Part shown: positions 18,109-25,911 of the stretch, piece after piece | Position numbering within the stretch: position 1 is the stretch's first letter | Layout: every line of letters begins with the position of its first letter | Source: Chryseobacterium sp. | GTDB lineage: Bacteria; Bacteroidota; Bacteroidia; Flavobacteriales; Weeksellaceae | Assembly (NCBI RefSeq): GCF_022712095.1 | Contig: NZ_JALAHD010000207.1 | Location: 1 to 39,826 of the forward strand | Direction of reading: 5' to 3' | Length of the DNA: 39,826 bases | Position numbers and translations under genes: made by a program | The notes under the pieces: model-generated | What the model saw: only the letters and a program-made list of their open reading frames with translations | Database searches by the model: none | Told to the model about the DNA's origin: nothing

Positions 18109-18727
18109 AAATATAGCTTTAGGAGTTTATTTACTGGCTTCTTCACTATTCTTCGGACAGAATACTTCCATGACAGGAACGGAGGCAAAAGCTTTCATTA
18201 CTAAAGTATCTTCTGAAACCCAACAGGTCAAAACCTTACAAAGTGACTTCACCCAAACCAAGAAGATGGATTTTCTTGATAAGAGTATTGTTACATACGG
18301 AAAAATGTCTTTAAAATCTCCCAATACATTAAGCTGGAAATATACCAGACCTTATCAGTACAATATTATTTTCAAAGACAATAAAATTTATATTAACGAT
18401 CAGGGGAAAAAATCTTCTGTAGATGCCAAAAGCAAAACTTTTGAAAAGATCAATAAGCTGATCGTAGGAAGTGCCAGCGGTAAAATGTTCAGTGATCCTG
18501 AGTTTACGGTAGCATATTTTAAAAATGCCAGTTATAATATTGCTAAGTTTACTCCTAAATCTTCACAACTTTTAAAGTATATCAAACAGGTTGAATTATA
18601 TTTTCCGAAAAATCAGTCTACCGTTTCACAGGTAAATATGCTGGAGGCTTCAGGAGACACCACTCAAATTCAGTTTAAAAACACCAAGATCAATGGGCCG
18701 ATTCCTGCTTCAGAGTTTTCTTTATAG
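18101..18727 (+). CDS. LolA-like outer-membrane lipoprotein carrier
   Basis: A 208-residue secreted protein with a signal peptide at the start (IALGVYLLASSLFFGQ). The body fits LolA: FTQTKKMDFLDKSIVTYGKM, then LSWKYTRPYQYNIIF and IYINDQGK. LolA proteins shuttle hydrophobic cargo across the periplasm. A copy inside a pigment cluster, next to a small lipoprotein, is known for aryl polyene loci and is thought to move the product to the outer membrane. The ATG is within the deacetylase 3' end. It is probably a cluster-specific paralogue rather than the housekeeping LolA. Confidence 0.85.
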   Translation: MIKNIALGVYLLASSLFFGQNTSMTGTEAKAFITKVSSETQQVKTLQSDFTQTKKMDFLDKSIVTYGKMSLKSPNTLSWKYTRPYQYNIIFKDNKIYINDQGKKSSVDAKSKTFEKINKLIVGSASGKMFSDPEFTVAYFKNASYNIAKFTPKSSQLLKYIKQVELYFPKNQSTVSQVNMLEASGDTTQIQFKNTKINGPIPASEFSL

Positions 18728-19328
18728 CAGCTTTCTTTGGCTGTTTATTTCCTGTAAGACCTATCATCTTGCAGAAGCGGCTCCCGTACAGAACCGGGAC
18801 AAAGTAGTTGAAAACTTATATTTTTCATCAAATGAAGACTATATTTACAAATGCCTGATTGATATTTACAAGCATCATTTAAGTGGGATTTTAGTGATTA
18901 AAAAGTTGAACGATACAACACACCGTGTTGCATTAACTTCTGACTTTGGAAATAAACTTATTGATTTTGAAATTTCAGAACAGGATTTTAAAGTCAGTTA
19001 CATCATTCCGGATATGGATAAGAAGATCGTAAAAAACTTTTTAAGAAATGATTTCCGGCAACTTTTAAAAAGACAATATCCTGTTCATCAAAGTTTCGAA
19101 AATAAAACCCATAGGATTTATAATTCAGAGACAGGGAAAATAAATTATTACCTGTTCGTCAACAAAGAGACTCAGTTATTGAATAAGGTGGTTTACACTA
19201 AAAATAAGAAAGAGAAGATCGATTTTTCATTTGATGCAAAAAAACATATATTCGCGGATAGTATAGATATTGCACACAAAGATTTTAAAATTAATATTAA
19301 ACTATTTCAAATAACAGAAACAGAATAA
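18693..19328 (+). CDS. Predicted outer-membrane lipoprotein, LolB-like by context
   Basis: A 211-residue protein with a lipoprotein signal FLWLFISC (Cys21) directly after a hydrophobic run. The mature part is hydrophilic and rich in beta-type segments (IYKCLIDIYKHHLSGILVIK, VVYTKNKKEKIDFSF). Its position right after lolA suggests it could play the LolB part, receiving cargo at the outer membrane, but I see no family signature. The start lies 35 bases inside lolA, a longer overlap than elsewhere in the operon; the signal peptide needs this start or one close to it. Confidence 0.65.
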   Translation: MGRFLLQSFLYSSFLWLFISCKTYHLAEAAPVQNRDKVVENLYFSSNEDYIYKCLIDIYKHHLSGILVIKKLNDTTHRVALTSDFGNKLIDFEISEQDFKVSYIIPDMDKKIVKNFLRNDFRQLLKRQYPVHQSFENKTHRIYNSETGKINYYLFVNKETQLLNKVVYTKNKKEKIDFSFDAKKHIFADSIDIAHKDFKINIKLFQITETE

Positions 19329-19331
19329 CTC

Positions 19332-19709
19332 ATGCCAACCCTAATTACCGATTTTTACACTTTACAATCTTACGAGAAAGCGGGAAACAGTTTTATTGCC
19401 CATATCTCTTTAAACAGAGAGCATGATATTTTCAAAGGGCATTTTCCCGGAAATCCTGTTACACCAGGTGTTTGTATGATGCAAATCGTAAAGGAGCTGG
19501 CAGAAGAATTTTCGGGTTTCCCGTTATTCCTGCAATCTGCATCCAATGTTAAATTCATGGCAATTATCAATCCTTTTGAAACTCCCGATCTGAAGCTCCA
19601 GCTGGATATTGAAGATACAGGAAACAATGTCAAAGTAAAAAATACCACTTCTTTTGGCGAGACAATTGCATTAAAAATGTCAGCAAGCTATAACAAATTG
19701 ACATCATGA
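19332..19709 (+). CDS. FabZ/ApeI-like hotdog dehydratase
   Basis: A 125-residue hotdog protein. GHFPGNPVTPGVCMMQIVKE is the FabZ-type signature with the catalytic His, but the residue that is Glu in FabZ (HFPG-x-P-x-x-PGV-x-x-x-E) is Gln here, in MMQ. It is smaller than FabZ (about 145 residues). It could be a third dehydratase of the polyene synthase or a partner subunit. Its stop overlaps the next start as ATGA. Confidence 0.75.
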   Translation: MPTLITDFYTLQSYEKAGNSFIAHISLNREHDIFKGHFPGNPVTPGVCMMQIVKELAEEFSGFPLFLQSASNVKFMAIINPFETPDLKLQLDIEDTGNNVKVKNTTSFGETIALKMSASYNKLTS

Positions 19710-20191
19710 AACTTATCTTATCTTTTATCACAGCTTTTATTCTTTTTTTCCAGACATCAGATCTGGAAACATTAAGGAGCAGTTATGCAAAAGCTAACTC
19801 ATCCAATGAGAATACCAAAAGCTTTATTAATCTGGCAGAGAAAAAGACTTCCTCAGATCCTATTATTTCAGGATACAGAGCGGCAGCCCGGATTATGGAA
19901 GCAAAAGTAACCACAGAAAAAGGTAAAAGAAAATCCTTTGTAAAAGCCGGCGCTACCCAGCTTGAAAGTATTATCAAAAGCAATCCTAACAATATTGAGC
20001 TAAGACTTATCCGTCTGAGCATTCAGGAAAATATTCCAAGAATTGTAGGTTATCATTCAAGTCTTAAAGATGATAAATCCTTTATTATTAATAATTACAG
20101 CAAGCAAAATACTGCTTTAAAAACTTATATTAAAAACTTTGCGGCACAGTCCAAAACCATGACTGCAGCTGAGAAAGCGAGTTTCAAATAA
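19706..20191 (+). CDS. Secreted helical protein of unknown function
   Basis: A 161-residue protein with an N-terminal signal peptide (LILSFITAFILFFQT). The rest is mostly helical, with SGYRAAARIMEAKVTTEKGK and repeated Lys/Ser. ATQLESIIKSNPNNIELRL resembles a single tetratricopeptide-like helix pair. It has no recognised domain. It lies between a dehydratase and a glycosyltransferase within the same operon. A periplasmic accessory role in pigment assembly or transport is plausible but not shown. Confidence 0.6.
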   Translation: MKLILSFITAFILFFQTSDLETLRSSYAKANSSNENTKSFINLAEKKTSSDPIISGYRAAARIMEAKVTTEKGKRKSFVKAGATQLESIIKSNPNNIELRLIRLSIQENIPRIVGYHSSLKDDKSFIINNYSKQNTALKTYIKNFAAQSKTMTAAEKASFK

Positions 20192-20194
20192 ACA

Positions 20195-21367
20195 ATGATT
20201 CCCCCATCTATACAAAACGTCATTTCTGAAAGAAAAATATGCGTTTTAATTCCAACTTATAACAATGAAAAAACTCTGAAAAGAGTTATTGACGGTATAT
20301 TAGAATACACGGGGAGTATTATTGTCGTAAATGATGGCTCTACAGATTCTACCCCTCGGATTCTCTCCGAATATCCAGACATTACAGTTATTAATCTTCC
20401 TGAAAATAAGGGAAAAGGGAATGGACTTAAAACGGGCTTCAGAAAGGCTAAAAATTTGGGCTTTGATCATGCTATAACAATTGATTCGGATGGACAACAT
20501 TATCCGGATGACATTCCTGTTTTTGTCAATGCTCTACTAATTGAGGATGAAGATATTTTACTAATAGGAAACCGGAATATGTCCCAGGAGGGGATTCCTA
20601 AAAAAAGCAGTTTTGGAAATCGCTTCTCTAATTTCTGGTTCTGGTTTGAGACCGGAATAAAACTTGAGGATACCCAGTCAGGATATAGGCTCTATCCTTT
20701 ACATAAAATTCCAAACAAATATTTTACACCCAAATTTGAATTCGAAATAGAGATTATTGTAAGAACTGCATGGAAGCATGTCCCGGTAAAAAATATTCCG
20801 GTGAAAGTTTTATATGATCCTGAAGAACGCGTTTCACACTTTCGTCCTTTCAAAGATTTTACGAGAATCAGTATTCTAAATACGATTCTGGTGATTATTG
20901 CTATTTTTTATATTGCTCCGAGAAATTTTATCAGGGATTTCAGAAAGAAAAGTTTCAAAAAATTCATTAAGGAAGATGTTCTGGAAAGTGATGGCAGTAA
21001 CAGAATTAAGGCCATTTCTATTGCTTTAGGAATATTTGTAGGCCTATCTCCTTTTTGGGGATTTCATTCTTTAATTGTGATTTCACTGGCTGTTATCTTA
21101 AAGCTGAATAAGGTTCTGGCTTTTGTAGCTTCCAATATAAGCCTGCCACCATTTATTCCTTTTATTATTGCAGCTTCTCTTTTTCTGGGTTCTCCGTTTG
21201 TTCAAGGTAATAGTAATATTTTTGAGCATGAACTGGATTTTGAACTGGTAAAAAATAATCTGCTCCAGTATCTGATAGGAAGCTTAATTTTAGCAGGTAC
21301 GGTTTCTACTCTTGTAGGTGTCGGAAGTTATTTTCTTTTGAATAAATTCAGTTCTGAGAATAAATAA
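20195..21367 (+). CDS. Family 2 glycosyltransferase fused to a DUF2062 membrane domain
   Basis: A 390-residue protein. Residues 10-230 are a GT-A glycosyltransferase of the dolichol-phosphate mannosyltransferase type: VLIPTYNNEKTLKRVIDG, VVNDGSTDST, and the metal site DSDGQHYPDD. From about residue 275 there is a DUF2062 segment with several spans (GIFVGLSPFWGFHSLIVISL, LAFVASNISLPPFIPFI). GT2-DUF2062 fusions occur in aryl polyene and flexirubin clusters. The sugar donor and acceptor are not known. It is the last gene of the plus-strand operon, and its stop is only two bases from the converging gene. Confidence 0.82.
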   Translation: MIPPSIQNVISERKICVLIPTYNNEKTLKRVIDGILEYTGSIIVVNDGSTDSTPRILSEYPDITVINLPENKGKGNGLKTGFRKAKNLGFDHAITIDSDGQHYPDDIPVFVNALLIEDEDILLIGNRNMSQEGIPKKSSFGNRFSNFWFWFETGIKLEDTQSGYRLYPLHKIPNKYFTPKFEFEIEIIVRTAWKHVPVKNIPVKVLYDPEERVSHFRPFKDFTRISILNTILVIIAIFYIAPRNFIRDFRKKSFKKFIKEDVLESDGSNRIKAISIALGIFVGLSPFWGFHSLIVISLAVILKLNKVLAFVASNISLPPFIPFIIAASLFLGSPFVQGNSNIFEHELDFELVKNNLLQYLIGSLILAGTVSTLVGVGSYFLLNKFSSENK

Positions 21368-21369
21368 GC

Positions 21370-23091
21370 TTAAAGTCTTTTCAATGTTTTTTTCAAATAT
21401 TTCTCAACACTTTTCTTATCCGGAATCGTAGTGATTTCTTTGGTAAGTGCTTTTTCAAAATGATCTTTCGCATTCCTGAATTCTTTTCTTTTATAATAAT
21501 ATTTTCCGGTATGATAATATCCCTGCCAGAAATCAGGGTTCAGGGACTGATAGTTTTGTATAAAATCATTGGTTAAAAGAATTTCTTTTTTCTTATCACG
21601 AATTGCATTATTAATCTCAGCGTCCATTAATCTATAAACTTTATAATTCTCAAACTCCTGAGAGTCCACAAAAAGATCTTTAGGAATATTCAATGAAGAA
21701 GCCGCCAGCTCTCCATTCTTCATTCTTTTATCTGAAAATATTTCATTAAGATCATAGCATACAAATTCTCCTAACTGATATGGATCTGAGGAAACCCAAA
21801 CCAATCTTTTTTCCGGTGAAAATATAACGGCGTGGTGAGCTATCAGCTGATTGATTGCTTTCTCATTTCCGTAACCTATACTTTTATCTTTCAGGCCTGA
21901 TCGATCTCTTAAAATAGCTGCCATTTTCGCCGGACTAAGTTTTTCATTTTCCTGTAAAAGTTCCTGCAACTTTTCATAACGATATTGAGAATGGCTTTCG
22001 GCTATTTGTTTCCGGTTTCTTTTATCATTTTTGTAAGCCTCTGATTGAAAATGATTGGTACAAAAAAGTCGTCCTGAATTATAAACCTCATACACACCGA
22101 AATTTTTAGGTGAAACTTCAATAAGAATAGCTTTTTTTTCTGCTGCACTTCCTATCATAACAGACTCTGAGACAAAAACCTTACGTTTTCTTGCTATAGC
22201 AACAGCTTCTTCAATATTACCTGCAAATTGTAATATTTCTCTTGCAACTAAAGAAATAGGTGTCTTTGCAGTTAAAGGAATTTTAGACTTCCCTGCGTTA
22301 ATGGTAACAGTAATTCCTTTTTTATTCATTCCTGAAACTACTCCAATCATTCCGGGCCAGCTTACAGACATATAGGGAATTCCTTCTTCCGGTTCTACAA
22401 ATTCCACTAATTTATTTTCTGCGAAATCGTCCCCTACATAAAAGTCAAAATTTCTTCCTATAAGTAAATCTCCATTTTCAGAATTTTCATCCCAAACCGC
22501 TAACGAAGAACAGCCTACCATCGCGAGATCCTGTAACGCATGTCCTATATCGTGAGCCCCGTGCAGGTATAAATTCCTTAAATATTTCGGTGCTATAAAA
22601 TCATATTGATCTGAAGAATATTGGGACAATCCATATAATTCCGCCTGATAGTCTTCTCTTACATTAAGATACATTTTTCTGTTATACCATTTCAAGAAAC
22701 CTCTTAATAATTTCTGTTTAAATTTCGATGGTACAAAACCTTCTATTTTTGAGAAGAAAATTTTTTCCTGGTGCTGCATTAAGCTTTGGGTAAGTGCTCC
22801 GTTGTTGTATCCTAACTGAAGAGGATTTCCTTTGATATAGAGTTCCCAAAGCTGCTGTTTGTTTTTGGTGAGGTAATTTTGCTGATAAGTAAATGTGGAA
22901 TCATTGACCTTATCTACTTTCGGAATCTCCAAAGAGTAAGATTCTATATCTGGGATATGACGAACCGATTTAGAAATTCCACAGGAGACAAGGCTTATCT
23001 GAAATAGAATGAATACCAGTACAGAATATAAGGAGATCTTTTTTAATGTAAAATAATTTTCTTTATGAGTCATCATTGTTTTATTCATCAT
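21370..23091 (-). CDS. C45-type autoproteolytic acyltransferase/hydrolase lipoprotein with TPR tail
   Basis: A 573-residue protein with a lipoprotein signal FQISLVSC (Cys37 counting from 23091). The body fits the acyl-CoA:6-aminopenicillanic acid acyltransferase (C45, NTN hydrolase) family: the nucleophile Cys194 in MVGCSSLAVW, followed by LLIGRNFDFYVG. The last 60 residues (FWQGYYHTGKYYYKRKEFRN) look like a TPR. NTN hydrolases of this type cleave or form amides and esters, so action on an acylated envelope substrate or the pigment ester is possible. The start at 23091 overlaps the upstream stop; ATGs at 23076 and 23073 give a more usual lipoprotein leader length. Confidence 0.78.
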   Translation of the reverse strand: MMNKTMMTHKENYFTLKKISLYSVLVFILFQISLVSCGISKSVRHIPDIESYSLEIPKVDKVNDSTFTYQQNYLTKNKQQLWELYIKGNPLQLGYNNGALTQSLMQHQEKIFFSKIEGFVPSKFKQKLLRGFLKWYNRKMYLNVREDYQAELYGLSQYSSDQYDFIAPKYLRNLYLHGAHDIGHALQDLAMVGCSSLAVWDENSENGDLLIGRNFDFYVGDDFAENKLVEFVEPEEGIPYMSVSWPGMIGVVSGMNKKGITVTINAGKSKIPLTAKTPISLVAREILQFAGNIEEAVAIARKRKVFVSESVMIGSAAEKKAILIEVSPKNFGVYEVYNSGRLFCTNHFQSEAYKNDKRNRKQIAESHSQYRYEKLQELLQENEKLSPAKMAAILRDRSGLKDKSIGYGNEKAINQLIAHHAVIFSPEKRLVWVSSDPYQLGEFVCYDLNEIFSDKRMKNGELAASSLNIPKDLFVDSQEFENYKVYRLMDAEINNAIRDKKKEILLTNDFIQNYQSLNPDFWQGYYHTGKYYYKRKEFRNAKDHFEKALTKEITTIPDKKSVEKYLKKTLKRL

Positions 23092-24616
23092 TCATTTTAA
23101 TCATTTCTTCTCTCCAATGCTCATCAATCACTTCCTTCCCTAGAATTACAGAACAAGCATTAAATGCTCCAATAGTTACTCCTATAATACCATGCATATT
23201 TACAGACTGCCCGGTAAGGAATAGATTTTTAATTTTTGTTTTTGAGGAAACCATTGTTTTCATAGGGGTTTCTGAACTTTTACAATATCCGTACATATTT
23301 CCTTCATAGCTTCCTATATAATCCCTATAAGAAAGAGGAGAAGAAGTATAAACTCCCTTAATGTCCTTTCTCAGATCTGGTATTTTTTTTTCTAAGGCTG
23401 TAATTATTTTCTCAGCTCTGTCTTTTTTAAAGTCGTCATAAGATATACCACGGTCTTCTCGATGAACAATTGTATTGATTGTATTTTCCCATTCTCTTAC
23501 CTCATCAAAATTCATATAAGTGATTACGGTAAGGCTTTCTGCAAATTCAGGGTTCTTTTTGGAAGGTGTGGAAGAAAGCATGTAAGTATCAGGCCAGGTT
23601 AATTTTTCATAACGACAGGCTTTCCAGATATGTTCCGGTGATTTATAATGGTAAATATTATAATTAAAATTAGGAATAGTATTAGGCTTCAATGTCAGAT
23701 AAAGACTGAAGCAGGAAGAAACTGGCTCCCAGCTCAATACCCTGTTCACAAAAGATTTTTTAAGCCGTTCATGGCCAATAAGCTTAATGATGGACCGGAT
23801 CTCAATATTAGAAATAATTTTCTTGGCAAAGTATTCCTTTCCGGATATTGTTTTTACAGATCTTATAGTTTCTTCTCCGTCAAAAACAAGCTCACAAACT
23901 TCTGAGCGTTTACGGATCTCAACACCGTTTTCCCTCAATTTCTTCACCAAAAGCTTAGATATCTGACTCCCTCCTTTTACGCATTTGTATGCACTTTGAA
24001 TACAGGAATTAACGGTAAGTGCATGTACATAAAAAGGGGTATTTTCCGAATCTCCTCCATACAGAAAATTAGATCCCAATAATACTGACTGAAGTTTTTT
24101 ATCAGAAGTAATCGATTCTATAAAGCGTTTGGTATTAAGGTGGAGAACCTCTTCATTGTATCCTTCATTTCCAAGTGCATTATATCGTGGAAACTGATTA
24201 CATATATCCTGGATTTCTTCACAATATCTTTCCAAATTTTCCTTTTCTTCCGGAAAATATTCTGATAATTGTTCTACAAAGTTTTTATAGCCTTGTGCAT
24301 GTGGATATTCTATAGGATCTCCTTCAAAAGTAATTTTGTCATATCCATCTTCATCCAGCTGATGGAGACTCAGCTCCTGCATAATTCCCAGATAGGAAAA
24401 ATACTGATAGAGATTCTGCCCTTTGGAAAGCCCTCCTAAATAATGAACACCCGTATCAAAGATAAGTTTATCCCTTGAAAATGTCTGTAAATTTCCTCCG
24501 TATTGATTATTTTTCTCCAGAACACAAACTTTCAGGCCTTCTTTTGCTAGAATAAAAGCAGAAACAAGACCTCCAAGGCCACTGCCTATTACAAGTATGT
24601 CATATTCTTTTTTCAA
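23081..24616 (-). CDS. CrtI-like FAD/NAD(P)-dependent oxidoreductase
   Basis: A 511-residue phytoene desaturase-type flavoprotein. The N-terminus ILVIGSGLGGLVSAFILA is the GxGxxG dinucleotide site, with LEKNNQYGGNLQTF after it and a C-terminal LTGQSVNMHGIIGV that closes the FAD site. In a polyene pathway it could desaturate or isomerise the conjugated chain, or reduce a double bond as retinol saturases do. Start codon TTG at 24614-24616: an upstream in-frame stop is close, and the FAD motif begins at residue 7, so no other start is possible. It lies between the acyltransferase and the C45 gene. Confidence 0.85.
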   Translation of the reverse strand: MKKEYDILVIGSGLGGLVSAFILAKEGLKVCVLEKNNQYGGNLQTFSRDKLIFDTGVHYLGGLSKGQNLYQYFSYLGIMQELSLHQLDEDGYDKITFEGDPIEYPHAQGYKNFVEQLSEYFPEEKENLERYCEEIQDICNQFPRYNALGNEGYNEEVLHLNTKRFIESITSDKKLQSVLLGSNFLYGGDSENTPFYVHALTVNSCIQSAYKCVKGGSQISKLLVKKLRENGVEIRKRSEVCELVFDGEETIRSVKTISGKEYFAKKIISNIEIRSIIKLIGHERLKKSFVNRVLSWEPVSSCFSLYLTLKPNTIPNFNYNIYHYKSPEHIWKACRYEKLTWPDTYMLSSTPSKKNPEFAESLTVITYMNFDEVREWENTINTIVHREDRGISYDDFKKDRAEKIITALEKKIPDLRKDIKGVYTSSPLSYRDYIGSYEGNMYGYCKSSETPMKTMVSSKTKIKNLFLTGQSVNMHGIIGVTIGAFNACSVILGKEVIDEHWREEMIKMNDE

Positions 24617-24718
24617 AGAGAAATTGTGTTTTTAATATACCGGAAAATGGATTTCACTATCTTAATTTATATCTGCCGGTCTATTATTAGTTTTATTTGG
24701 GTTCTAAAATTATTAAAT

Positions 24719-25600
24719 TTAAGTAATATCATCCCAAAAATCAAAATAATTGAACCACTGCAATGGATATTTCTTCAGCATGACTTCAAGATTCTGAACA
24801 TAGGAATTTAATAGGCCCTGGGCATCACGTTTTTTTACCTGAGCTACTCTTGCATACAAATGGTAATGTAGTTCCTTTTCTTTCATTACATATACATATA
24901 CCACAGGAACGCCCAGCCTGGAAGCAATCAGAAAAGGACCGGCCGGGAACTTCGCACTTTTCCCTAATAATTCTGCTTCAAGGAACTTAGAACCTTCAAA
25001 ATAACGGTCTCCCGTGAAACAGATCAATTCGTTATTAGACAAGGCTTTATTAATATCGAAAATATGGGACATATCATCTTTCACATAGATGAATTTGATA
25101 TTACTCTTTTTGACAGCAATACTTTCCATATACTCTTTGATAACTGAGACTTCCAGATCTGTTGTCACCAGGTTAATCTGACAATCAAAGTCTATATCTG
25201 CAAAAAAGTGCTCTGCTATTTCAAAGTTTCCGATATGGGCACTGATAAGTATCCCTCCTTTTTTTTCATGTAAAAGGTTTTTCAGATTTTCGATACCATC
25301 AAATTCATAGGTAAAACGATCTCTCAGACCTACTGAAATGGCAGTCTTGTCAATAAGAACCTTTCCAAAAGTAAAATAGCTTTTAAATACGGACGCTTTT
25401 GATTTCCAAAAGGAATAATTCATCCTTTTACGGAAATAATAGAAAATATAACAATTGCTCTTTGTAAGAAACAAAAAGTAATAACCGGCCACAAAATAGA
25501 GTACAACATATGAACTTCGGATCCCGATATTTCTAATGCAATAGACAAATATTTAATATCCTAATATTGTCCCTTTAGATTTACCTTTCCATTTATTCAT
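24719..25600 (-). pseudogene. LpxL/HtrB-type acyltransferase interrupted by an in-frame TAA
   Basis: The intact part carries a LABLAT-family lysophospholipid acyltransferase: ISAHIGNFEIAE (HX4E catalytic pair), ICFTGDRYFEGSKF and the C-terminal LQWFNYFDFW. The family N-terminus is also present just upstream in the same frame, from the ATG at 25598-25600: MNKWKGKSKGTILGY, then TAA at 25553-25555 (codon 16), then IFVYCIRNIGIRSSYVVLYF. A lysine or arginine normally follows GY, so an AAA to TAA change is the simplest reading. Without the stop it would be 293 residues. Translation could restart at GTG 25492 (257 residues, catalytic site kept, half of the N-terminal anchor lost) or ATG 25423. It may also be a sequence error. 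Expected role: acyl transfer in the pigment pathway. It follows the ACP gene by 52 bases. Confidence 0.8.
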
Positions 25601-25652
25601 AGGTTATAGAAACTTTTAAGGGAAATTTTTATAGTAGAAATTCAACCTATAA

Positions 25653-25907
25653 TTAAGCGTTTTTTTCTGCAATTTTATTTTCGATAGTTGTATAGAAATC
25701 ATCAAAAGTAACCATCTTTTTAAAATCAGGCTCTCCTAATTTAACTCCGAAATTAGATTCAATGATTACGACCATATCAATATAATCAAGACTGTCTAAG
25801 CCTAATGTCTTCTTAAGGTCGGCATCATTGCTGATATCATCTCCGTCTACTTCGAATTCATTCACCAAAAAATCATTAACAATAGCAATAATTTTCTCTC
25901 GTTTCAT
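25653..25907 (-). CDS. Acyl carrier protein
   Basis: An 84-residue ACP with the phosphopantetheine site in LGLDSLDYID (Ser39), starting MKREKIIAIVNDFLV. The ATG at 25905-25907 lies four bases after the upstream KS stop; a longer frame reaching 25931 would add eight residues overlapping the KS. It belongs to the minus-strand operon with KS and FabG, and probably carries the aryl polyene chain. It is clearly different in sequence from the ACP at 14730. Confidence 0.92.
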   Translation of the reverse strand: MKREKIIAIVNDFLVNEFEVDGDDISNDADLKKTLGLDSLDYIDMVVIIESNFGVKLGEPDFKKMVTFDDFYTTIENKIAEKNA

Positions 25908-25911
25908 TTTC

